Assembly (NCBI RefSeq): GCF_018614975.1
Contig: NZ_JAGGNR010000020.1
Location: 1-64,000, forward strand
Source: Paenibacillus polymyxa
GTDB taxonomy: Bacteria; Bacillota; Bacilli; Paenibacillales; Paenibacillaceae
Length of the DNA: 64,000 bases
Direction of reading: 5' to 3'
Under the pieces are notes generated by a model. It searched no databases. It had not been told where the DNA came from and saw only the letters and a program-made list of their open reading frames with translations. The position numbers and the translations under genes were made by a program. This document shows, piece by piece, positions 35,127-43,617 of this stretch. The stretch's first letter is position 1. The number at the start of each line of letters is the position of its first letter.

Positions 35127-35606
35127 TTAATTCCTTACAACAGGAACCCACATTTCACCATATACCACGCCGTTTCTCTCTCCCATTTCAACCGTTGTGT
35201 TTGGGCCACCAACATAGGCATAATCCTTTTCCGTCGGTAGAGCTTGACCAAAGGCAACGCCAGTAAGCATATTACTGAGCGCATCAGCCGTCTCTGCTTC
35301 ACCCTTCACAACAAGGTATTCTCCCTTAGGAAATTGGATTACTCTCGTTGCTTCTGGCAGAGATTGTTCTGTCATGACACCAGCATAATGCATCATCTGG
35401 TTATTCACTGCTTCGTTTACGGCAAAAATGTAGTCGTTTGTTGCCAGAGACTTTAGTTTGTCCAGGCTTCCATCCGCTTTCACCGTGGACCAAAAATCCG
35501 CCTTCTCCTTGCTGATGCCAACATAGTCTGTATAGTCGCTCTTAAGATCCGTTCCAATACCTAACACGATAAAGCTCTCTTTTTCTTCAAAATGATAATT
35601 ACTCAT
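35127..35606 (-). CDS. GyrI-like small-molecule-binding protein
   Basis: A 159-residue single-domain protein of the SHS2/GyrI effector-binding type, without a DNA-binding domain. The conserved layout runs from the N-terminal ESFIVLGIGTDL, through MMHYAGVMTEQSLPEATRV and FPKGEYLVVKGEAET, to the C-terminal GVVYGEMWVPVV; the last acidic residue (Glu in YGEMW) is the usual cation-contacting site. Stand-alone members may bind, or slowly hydrolyse, toxic small molecules. It diverges from a WYL-domain regulator 105 bp away, which probably controls it. Confidence 0.8.
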   Translation of the reverse strand: MSNYHFEEKESFIVLGIGTDLKSDYTDYVGISKEKADFWSTVKADGSLDKLKSLATNDYIFAVNEAVNNQMMHYAGVMTEQSLPEATRVIQFPKGEYLVVKGEAETADALSNMLTGVAFGQALPTEKDYAYVGGPNTTVEMGERNGVVYGEMWVPVVRN

Positions 35607-35711
35607 GGTTTACACCGTCCTCTTTAAATTTTCAATTGATTTGTGTTTTCACTTGATAGGTTTATAATAACCTTAAATCATGTCAGAATATGATACTGTT
35701 TAGGGGGCCCA

Positions 35712-36686
35712 ATGAAAAAAGTTGAACGCATTAATACCATCACGCGGTATATCAATAACCGTGCACACTTTACTATCTCTGAAATCATGCGAGAATTTAA
35801 TATTTCTCGTTCAACAGCCATTCGAGATATCAGAGAAATTGAAGCCATGGGAATGCCACTTGTCGCTGAAGTTGGGCGGGACGGGGGTTATTTTGTCATG
35901 AACAACTCCCTCCTGCCCACGGTCCGGTTTACCGATAATGAAATCAAAGCGTTATTCATTGCCTTTATGGCGACAAGAAATCAACAGCTTCCTTATCTAA
36001 AGAGTCGTCAATCTTTGGCTGAAAAATTATTGGGCCTTATCTCCGAAAATCAGCAAGATGACCTTGTGCACTTGAATCAAATATTGCTTTTTGAAGGGAC
36101 CAATCCCCATAATCCAGACTTGCTTGATCTATCAGACCTGCCTCACCCTACCTTAGAAAAACTCATCCAAATTCTGCTTATAGAACGTTATTTGTTAGTT
36201 ACTGTCCAAGAAGAGAAGAAAACAAAGTCCTATCCCATTGTTCTCTTGCAGCTTCATCATCAAAAAGGCCATTGGATCATTGAAGGTTTTGACTTGGAGG
36301 AAGAAAAGAGACGAATCGTATCCGTTGACAACCTCATCCATGTCGAAGCATACCCGGCGAAAAAAAGACTGAGTACAAAAAAGATTGTAGAACAACTCAA
36401 ACGAAATACGCAGGAAGAAGTTATCAACCTTGTCCTGGAACTTGGCCCAAAGGCGATTGCGCAATTCAAAAAATACCATCCTTTAAAGTTTTCCATTGCC
36501 TATACAAATCCATACCAGACTACGGCTCTCCTAAAGGCATTTATGAATGTTCATAACTCAGAAGAATTAACCGAAGTTACCAATTGGTTGCTTTTTCTAG
36601 GAAAAGATATCAAGGTGAAGGAGATTCCGAAAGAAGCCCTGAATGCTGTACAAGAGAGATTAAGCTTATATCAAATGAAGCAGTGA
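35712..36686 (+). CDS. HTH/WYL-domain transcriptional regulator (YafY-like)
   Basis: A 324-residue regulator. The N-terminal winged HTH is DeoR/HTH_11-like (FTISEIMREFNISRSTAIRDIREIEAMGMPLVAEVGRDGGYFV). The central region (about 150-215) has a WYL-like ligand-sensing layout, here with WIIEGFDLEEEKRRIVSVDNL. The C-terminal extension is typical of YafY proteins. WYL regulators respond to small ligands or nucleic acid. It diverges from the GyrI-like gene and is monocistronic. AGGGGG precedes the ATG. Confidence 0.87.
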   Translation: MKKVERINTITRYINNRAHFTISEIMREFNISRSTAIRDIREIEAMGMPLVAEVGRDGGYFVMNNSLLPTVRFTDNEIKALFIAFMATRNQQLPYLKSRQSLAEKLLGLISENQQDDLVHLNQILLFEGTNPHNPDLLDLSDLPHPTLEKLIQILLIERYLLVTVQEEKKTKSYPIVLLQLHHQKGHWIIEGFDLEEEKRRIVSVDNLIHVEAYPAKKRLSTKKIVEQLKRNTQEEVINLVLELGPKAIAQFKKYHPLKFSIAYTNPYQTTALLKAFMNVHNSEELTEVTNWLLFLGKDIKVKEIPKEALNAVQERLSLYQMKQ

Positions 36687-36765
36687 GCAGCCCCCTCCTA
36701 CCAAGTCTCTCCATTTTCTAACAATGCCTTACCTGAATTCAGGCTGAGGATTCAGCACGGGAAAC

Positions 36766-36792
36766 CAAAAAAAGCCGCTGTGTTAGCGACTT
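36766..36792 (-). terminator. Terminator after the Bcr/CflA-type exporter gene
   Basis: On the minus strand AAGTCGCT-AACAC-AGCGGCTT is followed by six or more T. A near twin lies at 38180-38205, after the glycosyltransferase gene. Confidence 0.75.
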
Positions 36793-36852
36793 GTAATGGA
36801 ATCATATTCATTCATGTCTCACGCCAATGCTTGGCGAGCTGTTCCTTCTATA

Positions 36853-38082
36853 CTAAAAGTCAGCATTAGACTGGGCATGATTAGGTGTATGCTGCGGGAC
36901 GTTTTTAACGAGTAGGAAATAAGTAACAATCGCAATGATACTGGTCATTAATAAAGTGAGTCCTAACGGGACGGCAGTGTCTTCACCTGCGATACCGACC
37001 AGAGGAGCAACCAGTGCACCCAGAAGAAAAGGAACAACGCCGAGCAGTGCTGCTGCACTTCCGGCCATCTTAGCCTGACTCTCCATGGCAAGCGGAAATG
37101 CCGCAGTAGACGTAATTCCGATCGAGCAAACGAAGAAGAACAATGGAATGACCAAAGCGAAAAGTGGACCATGAACTAAAGTTACCACCAAAGCAGCAAC
37201 ACTTGCTATTATAGCAAGCCATAGACCAGATAATAGCAGGGTCTGCTCAGGGATACGTTTGGCCAATCGACCCACGATTTGAGATCCGATGATCAAGCTG
37301 ATGCCGTTTGAAGCAAACAGTATAGCAAAAACTGTGGGTGTGACTCCATATATATTTTGGTAAATAAATGGTGTTCCCGCCACATAAGCAAAGACCCCTG
37401 CCGTCATGATTCCCTGTGCCAGCATGTAACCAACAAACTTGCGGTCACGCAGAAGCATTCTGTAATTACCCAATTGCTGTTTGAAGTCAGGAACCATACG
37501 TCTTTCAATAGGGTGTGTTTCTTTTAAGCTCCACTTTGTCATGACCAATAAGAAAATCCCCAGGAATGAAAGGCAGATAAACACGCCAACCCATGTTGTG
37601 AATGAAAGAATTCCACTTCCCGCAATCGGTGCTGCCAGAGGCCCCAAATTCCCTACAAGCAACAGCAAAGAGAAAAATTTAGTGAGTTCATGTCCACTGT
37701 ACAGATCTCTAGCTATCGCACGGGAAATGACGATTCCAGCTGAAGCCGCAAATCCTTGTGTGAAACGAAACAAAATCAATAGTCCAATATTCGGTGCAAA
37801 TGCACATGCCAAGGAACAAATAATATAGGCTGCCATGCAGATCAACAATGGTCTACGTCTACCGAACGCGTCACTCAAAGGACCCATTACGAGTTGTCCT
37901 ACACCCAGTCCTAATAAACATGCGGTAAGGCTAAATTGTACAAGTGATGCCGTTGTATTCATATTTTGTGCAATCTCCGGAAATGCCGGTAAATACATAT
38001 CAATCGTAAATGGACCTAATGTAGAAAATAAACCTAGTAGTACTGCAAGTCCAAAAACATTCCAATTCGTGCTCTTTGCCAT
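36853..38082 (-). CDS. MFS multidrug exporter, Bcr/CflA family
   Basis: A 409-residue exporter with twelve helices. Bcr/CflA hallmarks are the TM1 segment GPFTIDMYLPAFPEIAQNM, motif A MGPLSDAFGRRRPLL, RFTQGFAASAGIVISRAIARDLY and motif C-like GNLGPLAAPIAGSGIL. Members confer resistance to bicyclomycin, chloramphenicol or similar drugs, or export peptides and sulfonamides. The ATG at 38082 is preferred; GGAG is about 12 bp upstream, and a TTG six codons earlier is the alternative. It is a single-gene unit with its own terminator, at the left edge of an efflux-rich island. Confidence 0.9.
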   Translation of the reverse strand: MAKSTNWNVFGLAVLLGLFSTLGPFTIDMYLPAFPEIAQNMNTTASLVQFSLTACLLGLGVGQLVMGPLSDAFGRRRPLLICMAAYIICSLACAFAPNIGLLILFRFTQGFAASAGIVISRAIARDLYSGHELTKFFSLLLLVGNLGPLAAPIAGSGILSFTTWVGVFICLSFLGIFLLVMTKWSLKETHPIERRMVPDFKQQLGNYRMLLRDRKFVGYMLAQGIMTAGVFAYVAGTPFIYQNIYGVTPTVFAILFASNGISLIIGSQIVGRLAKRIPEQTLLLSGLWLAIIASVAALVVTLVHGPLFALVIPLFFFVCSIGITSTAAFPLAMESQAKMAGSAAALLGVVPFLLGALVAPLVGIAGEDTAVPLGLTLLMTSIIAIVTYFLLVKNVPQHTPNHAQSNADF

Positions 38083-38179
38083 GATAAATAAAATCTCCAA
38101 TTCCTTATATAATTTGCAAGCCTAATCGGAGTATAAGACATAGAGTTAACTGTAGGTCAAGTCTTGAGACTATTAAAAC

Positions 38180-38205
38180 CAAAAAAGCCGCTGATTAAGC
38201 GACTT
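38180..38205 (-). terminator. Terminator after the glycosyltransferase gene
   Basis: On the minus strand AAGTCGCTTAATCAGCGGCT is followed by a T run. The hairpin is nearly the same as the one at 36766-36792. Confidence 0.8.
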
Positions 38206-38219
38206 TGAATGGAAGACCA

Positions 38220-39443
38220 TTAAATTGTGTAACTTCCCCGGCCTGAACCCATATGATTCATAATCATTTCGGCAGCTTGCTTGTAACCACCAGCCTGCCT
38301 TAAAGATTCACCAATGAGGTAAGCCTGCCGTCTGTAAAGCGAATTGTGTAGTACTTCTGTTAATGCCTTTCTCAAATCAGTTGCACTGAGGTTATGTTTA
38401 TTTAAAGTAATACCCGCGCCGAGCTCCTGTACCCGCTTGGCGACAAGAGGCTGATCCGATGTTAATGGAATCATCACCATCGGAACGTTGTAATATAACG
38501 CCTCACTCGTGCTGTTCATTCCAGCATGTGTAATAAACACATCGGTATGCTGCAGCATGTCCAACTGGGCAATGTATGGCTTGACGATAAAATTAGGAGG
38601 TATTTGATCAGCCAGCGGCTCCATATCCGTATATTTTCCTGAAGATAAAACAACATTCACGGGTAGATCCCCTAATGCTTCAAAGCAAAGCTGATAGAAA
38701 TCCAAATTTTTATTTAAGATCGTACCCATAGCAATGTACACGGTTTGCGGGTATCGTTCACGAAGCAACTCAAACGAGAAGGTTGGAGCATCTTGACGTG
38801 TTATGATCGAAGGACCTGTGAAAATAAAACGATCATCCAGCTTTTCTGCCTGCGGCTGAAAATAACGGCTGGTGTACACAAGCTTTAACTGACCTGCATG
38901 TGCCGGAATCTCTTCCATGGCTGGAATACTCACTTGAAACTCTTCGGCTAACTCCGTTGTGATCTTCATCGTAGTCTCATAGAGCTCCTTCGTCTCCGTC
39001 TCATTCAGAACTGAGCTAGACCCCAGAGGCTCCACAAAAGCAAAGGACGCAATCGAGCACACCGCAGGAATTCCCAGTTTTTCTGCAAGAATAGTCCCTC
39101 CCCATCCCATCAGGGAATCAAAGATCATATAATCGAACTTTTGATCCTCTATCACCTGCAGTACATTGGGGATGATTCTCCGGATAATACCGCTTACCAT
39201 CATATAAATGAACTGATAAGAATGCTTGTATTCCTGGGGTTTCAACACCGGATCATGAGAGAAGGCATCTTGTGGAAATGGATAGGTAATGATCTGGGCA
39301 CCGGTTTGTTCAATTCGGGAACGGTACTCCTCCGTGCACACATAGATGACTTCCTCACCATTGTCTATCAACTGAGTAACTAATCCTAACGATGGATTCA
39401 CATGTCCTTCAGCTGGAGTAATGACTACTAATACACGTGCCAT
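38220..39443 (-). CDS. UDP-glycosyltransferase of the macrolide glycosyltransferase (MGT) type
   Basis: A 407-residue GT1-family enzyme of the YjiC/YojK/MGT group. It would transfer sugar from a UDP-sugar to a hydroxyl of a small hydrophobic acceptor such as a macrolide or flavonoid, thereby inactivating it. The N-terminal domain begins MARVLVVITPAEGHVNPSLG with the usual catalytic-type His. The donor site near the C-terminus reads VFITHAGMNSTSEALYYNVPMVMIPLTSDQ, the family's PSPG-like block. The ATG at 39443 has GGGAGG 8 bp upstream. It follows an MFS exporter by 70 bp on the same strand, suggesting paired modification and export of a toxic compound. Confidence 0.9.
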   Translation of the reverse strand: MARVLVVITPAEGHVNPSLGLVTQLIDNGEEVIYVCTEEYRSRIEQTGAQIITYPFPQDAFSHDPVLKPQEYKHSYQFIYMMVSGIIRRIIPNVLQVIEDQKFDYMIFDSLMGWGGTILAEKLGIPAVCSIASFAFVEPLGSSSVLNETETKELYETTMKITTELAEEFQVSIPAMEEIPAHAGQLKLVYTSRYFQPQAEKLDDRFIFTGPSIITRQDAPTFSFELLRERYPQTVYIAMGTILNKNLDFYQLCFEALGDLPVNVVLSSGKYTDMEPLADQIPPNFIVKPYIAQLDMLQHTDVFITHAGMNSTSEALYYNVPMVMIPLTSDQPLVAKRVQELGAGITLNKHNLSATDLRKALTEVLHNSLYRRQAYLIGESLRQAGGYKQAAEMIMNHMGSGRGSYTI

Positions 39444-39513
39444 CTTAACTACCTCCCAATGCAATTAGTCCCCCCGTTCTTCGTGATGTATTTAGCGACG
39501 CTGTAGTCATCCG

Positions 39514-40953
39514 TTATATAGATATGTTGTCTTTCACCTGGCTGATTGGATGATGTTCTTGATGAACGAGTTTGGTAATTCGTAGTGATGCCAAGAAACT
39601 TAACAAGACCCATAGTAATTGCAGTGTTAACACGATCAATACACCTGTCGATATGCCCCACTGTAACGTTTCGGACAAGGCAATCAGAGCGCCACCAACT
39701 CCAATGCTTACGCCCATATAGAAGGAATCCACAAATTGCAGATTCGCGGACATTTCTCCCTCTTTCCTGGGCAAGGCATGTTGTAAAGCAATGGCTGCCG
39801 TTGTAGGGTTCGCCAATCCAACACCAAACCCTGTAATCATTTGTGAGAGAAGGATGAGTATAATCCCGCCGTCCGTCAAAATAAGAGCCAGGATCACAAG
39901 TACAGTTCCAACGATCATAATCCCAATGCCGGTCATGACTCTGCCCTTTCGGGCACGACCTTGATCTCGTGCATCAAGCTTGGCTTGCAACCACGCTGCG
40001 GCGGACCAGCTCAGAGAACCTGCTGCTACAATGAGGCCAGCAAGGTCAGCTGCTAACCCCTTCACTTCGGTTAGTGCCAAGATCACAAAACTTTCCGTTG
40101 TAAAATAACAAGCAACATATAGCCCTCTCGAAACCAAAGTAGCAGGCAATCCTTTTTTTACCGAAAAAGTGCCCACAGGCAGCAATTTACGCATTGGTGT
40201 GATCATGACGACTAACCCACCCAAAGTGAGTAATATACCTTTCCAATCGGTTATCATACCAAGTCCTGTGAGTAACAGCCCCGTTCCAACGGCAAGCAGA
40301 ATCGCATACATAATCTTTGAGTCGGTTGCTCGCGCTGGACCTGTCAGATCTTGCTGAAGCTGCAAATTACGAAAAGAACGGAATGTGAGACTGAGCGCTA
40401 TTCCAATCAAGGGTAAAACGATCCAGAAAACATATCGCCACGAGATGTAGGAAGCTATAAGGCCTGCTGCATAAGGTCCAATTAAGGTAGGCAGGACAAA
40501 TGCCATGGAGAATGCGGCCAGGATTTGAGTACGAAGTGTATCTGGGTAATGTAACGTCACACAGGTATAAACGCATGTGATCAGGGCCCCCGCTCCAAAA
40601 CCTTGAAGGGCTCTTCCCGCAATAAGCATGTGCATATCGAAAGAAATAGCGGAGACCACAGTTCCTAACACAAAAACACTAAAAGATATCAGCATGGATG
40701 TAAAAACACCGCGCTTGTCAATCTGCTGACCCATAACCAAAGTTCCAATAAGCTGAGATAACAAAAATGCACTGAAAATCCAACCGTATAAATGAATACC
40801 CTCTAAACTTTGTGCCATTTTCGCGGCAATCGTTGTGATAGCCAGTCCTTCAAAAGCTACGGTTGCCAGAACCAGCATAATTCCAATTGTAGGCGCCCTG
40901 TACTGAGCATCAAAAATCCCAATCTGATTGTTGTTTGTCTTCCACACCTCCAT
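39514..40953 (-). CDS. MFS multidrug exporter (DHA2-like), paralogue of the 42093 gene
   Basis: A 479-residue exporter, probably with 14 helices. Motif A is MGQQIDKRGVFTSML, and IAGRALQGFGAGALITCVYT and FVLPTLIGPYAAGLIASYISWRYVFW form the motif B/C region. It is clearly related along its whole length to the exporter 1.1 kb upstream (42093-43451), for example in GWIFS, IGTLV, IDKRG, RALQG and TCVYT. Its promoter (40997-41025) carries a dyad resembling HxlR-type operators, and an HxlR regulator is encoded just upstream. It precedes the glycosyltransferase in the same orientation. No good ribosome site precedes the ATG at 40953, so the start is uncertain. Confidence 0.87.
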   Translation of the reverse strand: MEVWKTNNNQIGIFDAQYRAPTIGIMLVLATVAFEGLAITTIAAKMAQSLEGIHLYGWIFSAFLLSQLIGTLVMGQQIDKRGVFTSMLISFSVFVLGTVVSAISFDMHMLIAGRALQGFGAGALITCVYTCVTLHYPDTLRTQILAAFSMAFVLPTLIGPYAAGLIASYISWRYVFWIVLPLIGIALSLTFRSFRNLQLQQDLTGPARATDSKIMYAILLAVGTGLLLTGLGMITDWKGILLTLGGLVVMITPMRKLLPVGTFSVKKGLPATLVSRGLYVACYFTTESFVILALTEVKGLAADLAGLIVAAGSLSWSAAAWLQAKLDARDQGRARKGRVMTGIGIMIVGTVLVILALILTDGGIILILLSQMITGFGVGLANPTTAAIALQHALPRKEGEMSANLQFVDSFYMGVSIGVGGALIALSETLQWGISTGVLIVLTLQLLWVLLSFLASLRITKLVHQEHHPISQVKDNISI

Positions 40954-40996
40954 AATTTGATGGATATTATGGTAAAATAAACCTTTTTTCTTCCTG

Positions 40997-41027
40997 AATA
41001 TACATGAAGTGTTATACTTTGTAAAGT
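40997..41027 (-). promoter_or_regulatory. Promoter with HxlR-like dyad before the MFS-glycosyltransferase pair
   Basis: On the minus strand TTTACA (41020-41025) and TATATT (40997-41002) are spaced by 17 bp. The dyad ACTTT-GT-AAAGT (41016-41027) covers the -35 box. The wider sequence TACTTTGTAAAGTG resembles the TACT...AGTA boxes of YodB/HxlR-family repressors. Assignment to the HxlR gene at 41733 is inferred. Confidence 0.6.
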
Positions 41028-41074
41028 GAAATGTTTAAAAAGTAAGATCATGGTCTAGAATAGGATTCCCATGT

Positions 41075-41362
41075 TCAATAGGAGATTTTGCTTGAAAATA
41101 TGCCATTTTCATTACAGTCAATTTGGAGAAGTTCATCCTGCAGGATCCAGGCATCTGTTTTTTCAACAAAGAAATGAAATCCTCCAATACATTGAACCAA
41201 TGCGGGATCGACCGGTGTAGCACTCGCATTGATGCCAATTGTAAAAGCATCGGAGCCTCCTCCAACATATTTTGCATAAATCCTTACATACTGGTCCTCT
41301 TCCAATTCCCATTCATTCTTAAATGAATCGATTGCTTGTTCAGATATTACAAATGAGATCAT
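41075..41362 (-). CDS. HesB/YneR-like small protein
   Basis: A 95-residue protein with the HesB/IscA-like fold of the YneR group: ISEQAIDSFKNEWEL, then DQYVRIYAKYVGGGSDAFTIGINA, then FHFFVEKTDAWIL. The cysteines of true A-type Fe-S carriers are missing. GGGSDA stands where carriers have GGCSG, and there is no C-terminal CGC, so it is unlikely to hold a cluster by itself. It is the last gene of the minus-strand run MFS, HxlR, IscA-like, YneR-like. The role is unknown; a partner for the adjacent IscA-like protein is possible. Confidence 0.75.
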   Translation of the reverse strand: MISFVISEQAIDSFKNEWELEEDQYVRIYAKYVGGGSDAFTIGINASATPVDPALVQCIGGFHFFVEKTDAWILQDELLQIDCNENGIFSSKISY

Positions 41363-41383
41363 TGCTCTGCACTCCTTCCTTCA

Positions 41384-41743
41384 TTAATCACATTTTTTCA
41401 CTTCGCCACGATAATTGGCCATTCTGAAACTGGCCCCGCATCCACACGAAACTTTGGCATTTGGATTATTCATGGTGAATCCGCCTAACATTCCGCTCTC
41501 TTCATAGTCAATCTCAAGACCATCAATATATGGAATACTGTTCGCGTGAACCAATATCTTAAATTGCTTTTTATTTAACACAATGTCTTCTTCTGCCTGC
41601 TGTTCATCCACGATAAGAGTATAAGATAAACCACTGCATCCCCCTTCATCAACGCCTACTCTAAGGAAGGCATTTTGGATATCCGCACTTGATAAGATCT
41701 CAACGATTTTGTCCGATGCTGTATCACTGACCTCAATGATCAT
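41384..41743 (-). CDS. A-type Fe-S cluster carrier (IscA/ErpA/HesB family)
   Basis: A 119-residue Fe-S assembly or delivery protein. The three conserved cysteines are present: one in VDEGGCSGLSYTL and two in VSCGCGASF. FTMNNPNAK precedes the latter, as usual. The protein ends NYRGEVKKCD, with one extra cysteine. The ATG at 41743 has GGGAGG 7 bp upstream and lies inside the HxlR gene, giving an 11-bp overlap and translational coupling. Its position in an operon with an MFS exporter and HxlR, diverging from a regulator with its own cysteine cluster, is unusual for this normally housekeeping family. Confidence 0.9.
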   Translation of the reverse strand: MIIEVSDTASDKIVEILSSADIQNAFLRVGVDEGGCSGLSYTLIVDEQQAEEDIVLNKKQFKILVHANSIPYIDGLEIDYEESGMLGGFTMNNPNAKVSCGCGASFRMANYRGEVKKCD

Positions 41744-42080
41744 CTTTATTCCTCCCGGTGGTATCATTTTGAAATTTGGTATCCCAGTCCATTAGACAGG
41801 GTATGAATGCTGCAAGAGCAGCTCCTTTTGGCGTAAGTTCATAAATAATTTGTGTAGGGCGTGTCAGTATTGTTCTTTTGACCAAATGATCATGTTGAAG
41901 ACCCTTTAAACGTCTGGAGAGGATCATTTCAGAAATGGAAGGAATGTTATCGAATATTTCACCGAATCTCTTCGGGCCTTGAGACAGAGCACATAAAATA
42001 TGGATCGTCCATTTCGTTCCGATGATGCGATAAGCTGTAAATAGTTTATTCGGATCTTCAGTGAACAATGGTCTGTACAC
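41733..42080 (-). CDS. HxlR-family transcriptional regulator
   Basis: A 115-residue winged-helix regulator with the HxlR signature KWTIHILCALSQGPKRFGEI, the recognition helix ISEMILSRRLKGLQHDHLVKR and the wing PTQIIYELTPKGAAL. Cys30 lies in the region where thiol-sensing HxlR proteins such as YodB/HypR have a reactive cysteine, though their key Cys is nearer the N-terminus. The start codon appears to be GTG at 42080, 13 bp after the exporter stop, with only a weak ribosome site, which suggests coupling. Probable targets are its own operon and the paralogous exporter at 39514. Confidence 0.85.
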   Translation of the reverse strand: MYRPLFTEDPNKLFTAYRIIGTKWTIHILCALSQGPKRFGEIFDNIPSISEMILSRRLKGLQHDHLVKRTILTRPTQIIYELTPKGAALAAFIPCLMDWDTKFQNDTTGRNKDDH

Positions 42081-42092
42081 CCACTTTCTTAT

Positions 42093-43451
42093 TCATCCGC
42101 GTGCTGAGATCCGAGTGCTGGCAATGATACTCGTGACGATCAACAAGAGATGGAAACCCATGGCTACAATTAAGCCGGATTGAAGTGACATACCGCCAGC
42201 CTGACACACGACAAGGATGGAACCACCAATGCCGATCACTACACCAGGTGTAAAAGAATCTGCAAATTGCAGATTTGCTGAGGTTTGGCCCACGCCTTCC
42301 TCCCCCGTTTGGGAAAATGCGACAACACCGCTAATCGGATGCGCCAATCCAATACCAACTCCTGCAATGATCTGACCAAGAACTGCGATGGTAATGGTCA
42401 CAACAGGTACCCAAAATACGATGGCAATCCCTATCGCAAGCAGCAATACCCCAAGAAAAATTCTCATATGACGTCCACGGCCCTGATCTGCCGCATCCCA
42501 TCGTCCTTGCAGATACGCAATGATACACCAACTTAATGCAGCACTCGCGACAATTAATCCGGCTTGTGAAGGTGTAATTCCTTTCACGTCGATTAGAGCC
42601 AATACCAAGAAATTCTGTGTACTAGTATAGGCAGCGAAGAACAATCCACGTGTTGCCAAAATAGCTGGCATTCCTCTGCGCAACGTAAGTGTTCCCTTCG
42701 GTAGTAATTTACGGAGAGGAAATATCATCAATACAAAGCCAATTATGACTAAAACAAATCCCATAATGCTCGGAAGCCTACTTAGACCAACCAGGAAAAT
42801 CCCTGTACCCAACGTTAAGAGTAACGCCATCCAAGTGGATGAAGATCCGCTATCCCCTCCCGTCTTCTGCACTTTTAATTTCCTGAAGGCAGGTAAACTA
42901 AGCAATGCTGAAACCACCAGCACGGGTAAGATCCCCCAGAAAACAAAGCGCCAGGACCACTGATCTGCGATAACTCCTGCTACATATGGACCGAGCATGG
43001 ACGGAAGAACATAGGCAGTACCAAATGCTCCAAGAATTTTGGCACGCAACTCATCCGGGTAACTTAACGATATAGCTGTATACACACAAGTCATCATAGC
43101 TCCGGCACCCAAACCCTGTAGAGCCCGTGATCCTATCATGGTATACATGTCGCCTGCGGTTGCGGCAGCGATCAGCCCTACGATAAACAACAGAAGTGCA
43201 AAAGTGAACGGTGCTGCAGGTCCTCTTTTATCAATGATCCGACCGACGACCAGCGTTCCGATAATCTGCGCAAGCAGATATGTACTGAATATCCACCCGA
43301 ACAGGCTAAGACCGTTCAAGTCTCCAGCAATGGAAGGAGCAATGGTGGTGACGGATAAACCTTCGAATCCAACGGCCATCACTGACAAAATAATCCCTAT
43401 GGATAATGCAAAATAACGCGGGCTGAAAATACTTTGATGATTAGACGACAT
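42093..43451 (-). CDS. MFS multidrug exporter (DHA2-like), first gene of the Fe-S carrier operon
   Basis: A 452-residue exporter with about 14 helices. Landmarks are VVGRIIDKRGPAAPF (motif A), IGSRALQGLGAGAMMTCVYT, and YVLPSMLGPYVAGVIADQWSWRFVFW. GGAGG lies 9 bp before the ATG at 43451; the open frame continues 20 codons upstream without reason to use it. It heads the operon with HxlR, IscA-like and YneR-like genes and diverges from the SufR-like regulator; two near-identical dyads lie in the shared spacer. The substrate may be something that damages Fe-S clusters, but this is only inference from context. Confidence 0.88.
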   Translation of the reverse strand: MSSNHQSIFSPRYFALSIGIILSVMAVGFEGLSVTTIAPSIAGDLNGLSLFGWIFSTYLLAQIIGTLVVGRIIDKRGPAAPFTFALLLFIVGLIAAATAGDMYTMIGSRALQGLGAGAMMTCVYTAISLSYPDELRAKILGAFGTAYVLPSMLGPYVAGVIADQWSWRFVFWGILPVLVVSALLSLPAFRKLKVQKTGGDSGSSSTWMALLLTLGTGIFLVGLSRLPSIMGFVLVIIGFVLMIFPLRKLLPKGTLTLRRGMPAILATRGLFFAAYTSTQNFLVLALIDVKGITPSQAGLIVASAALSWCIIAYLQGRWDAADQGRGRHMRIFLGVLLLAIGIAIVFWVPVVTITIAVLGQIIAGVGIGLAHPISGVVAFSQTGEEGVGQTSANLQFADSFTPGVVIGIGGSILVVCQAGGMSLQSGLIVAMGFHLLLIVTSIIASTRISARG

Positions 43452-43507
43452 GAAATGTGACCTCCAAGAAAATTGGTATGTATACATCGTATCCGGATAC
43501 TTAGTAA

Positions 43508-43526
43508 ACATTTTTGTTTATAATGT
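43508..43526. promoter_or_regulatory. Operator copy 1 for the SufR-like regulator
   Basis: ACATTTTTGTTTATAATGT repeats the sequence at 43557-43575 with one base changed. Its arms ACATTTT and ATAATGT give a 6/7 dyad. It lies 57 bp upstream of the exporter start codon and so covers its promoter region. Confidence 0.7.
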
Positions 43527-43544
43527 CTAAGCTACAGTTCGGTT

Positions 43545-43575
43545 TTGACTTTGTCAACATTTTTGTTTAAAATGT
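43545..43575 (+). promoter_or_regulatory. Promoter of the SufR-like regulator with operator copy 2
   Basis: TTGACT (43545-43550) and TAAAAT (43568-43573) are spaced by exactly 17 bp. The perfect dyad ACATTTT-TGTTT-AAAATGT (43557-43575) covers the -10 box, so a bound repressor would block the promoter. The two copies are 49 bp apart. Confidence 0.75.
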
Positions 43576-43617
43576 AGTTAGTCATGAAGATTCAGTTGTT
43601 TCAAAAGGAGGTGCACC

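Noticed and set aside
36766-38205. The two near-identical hairpins at 36772 and 38185 as a dispersed repeat element
   Set aside because: Each sits right after a minus-strand gene with a T run; they are best explained as similar terminators.
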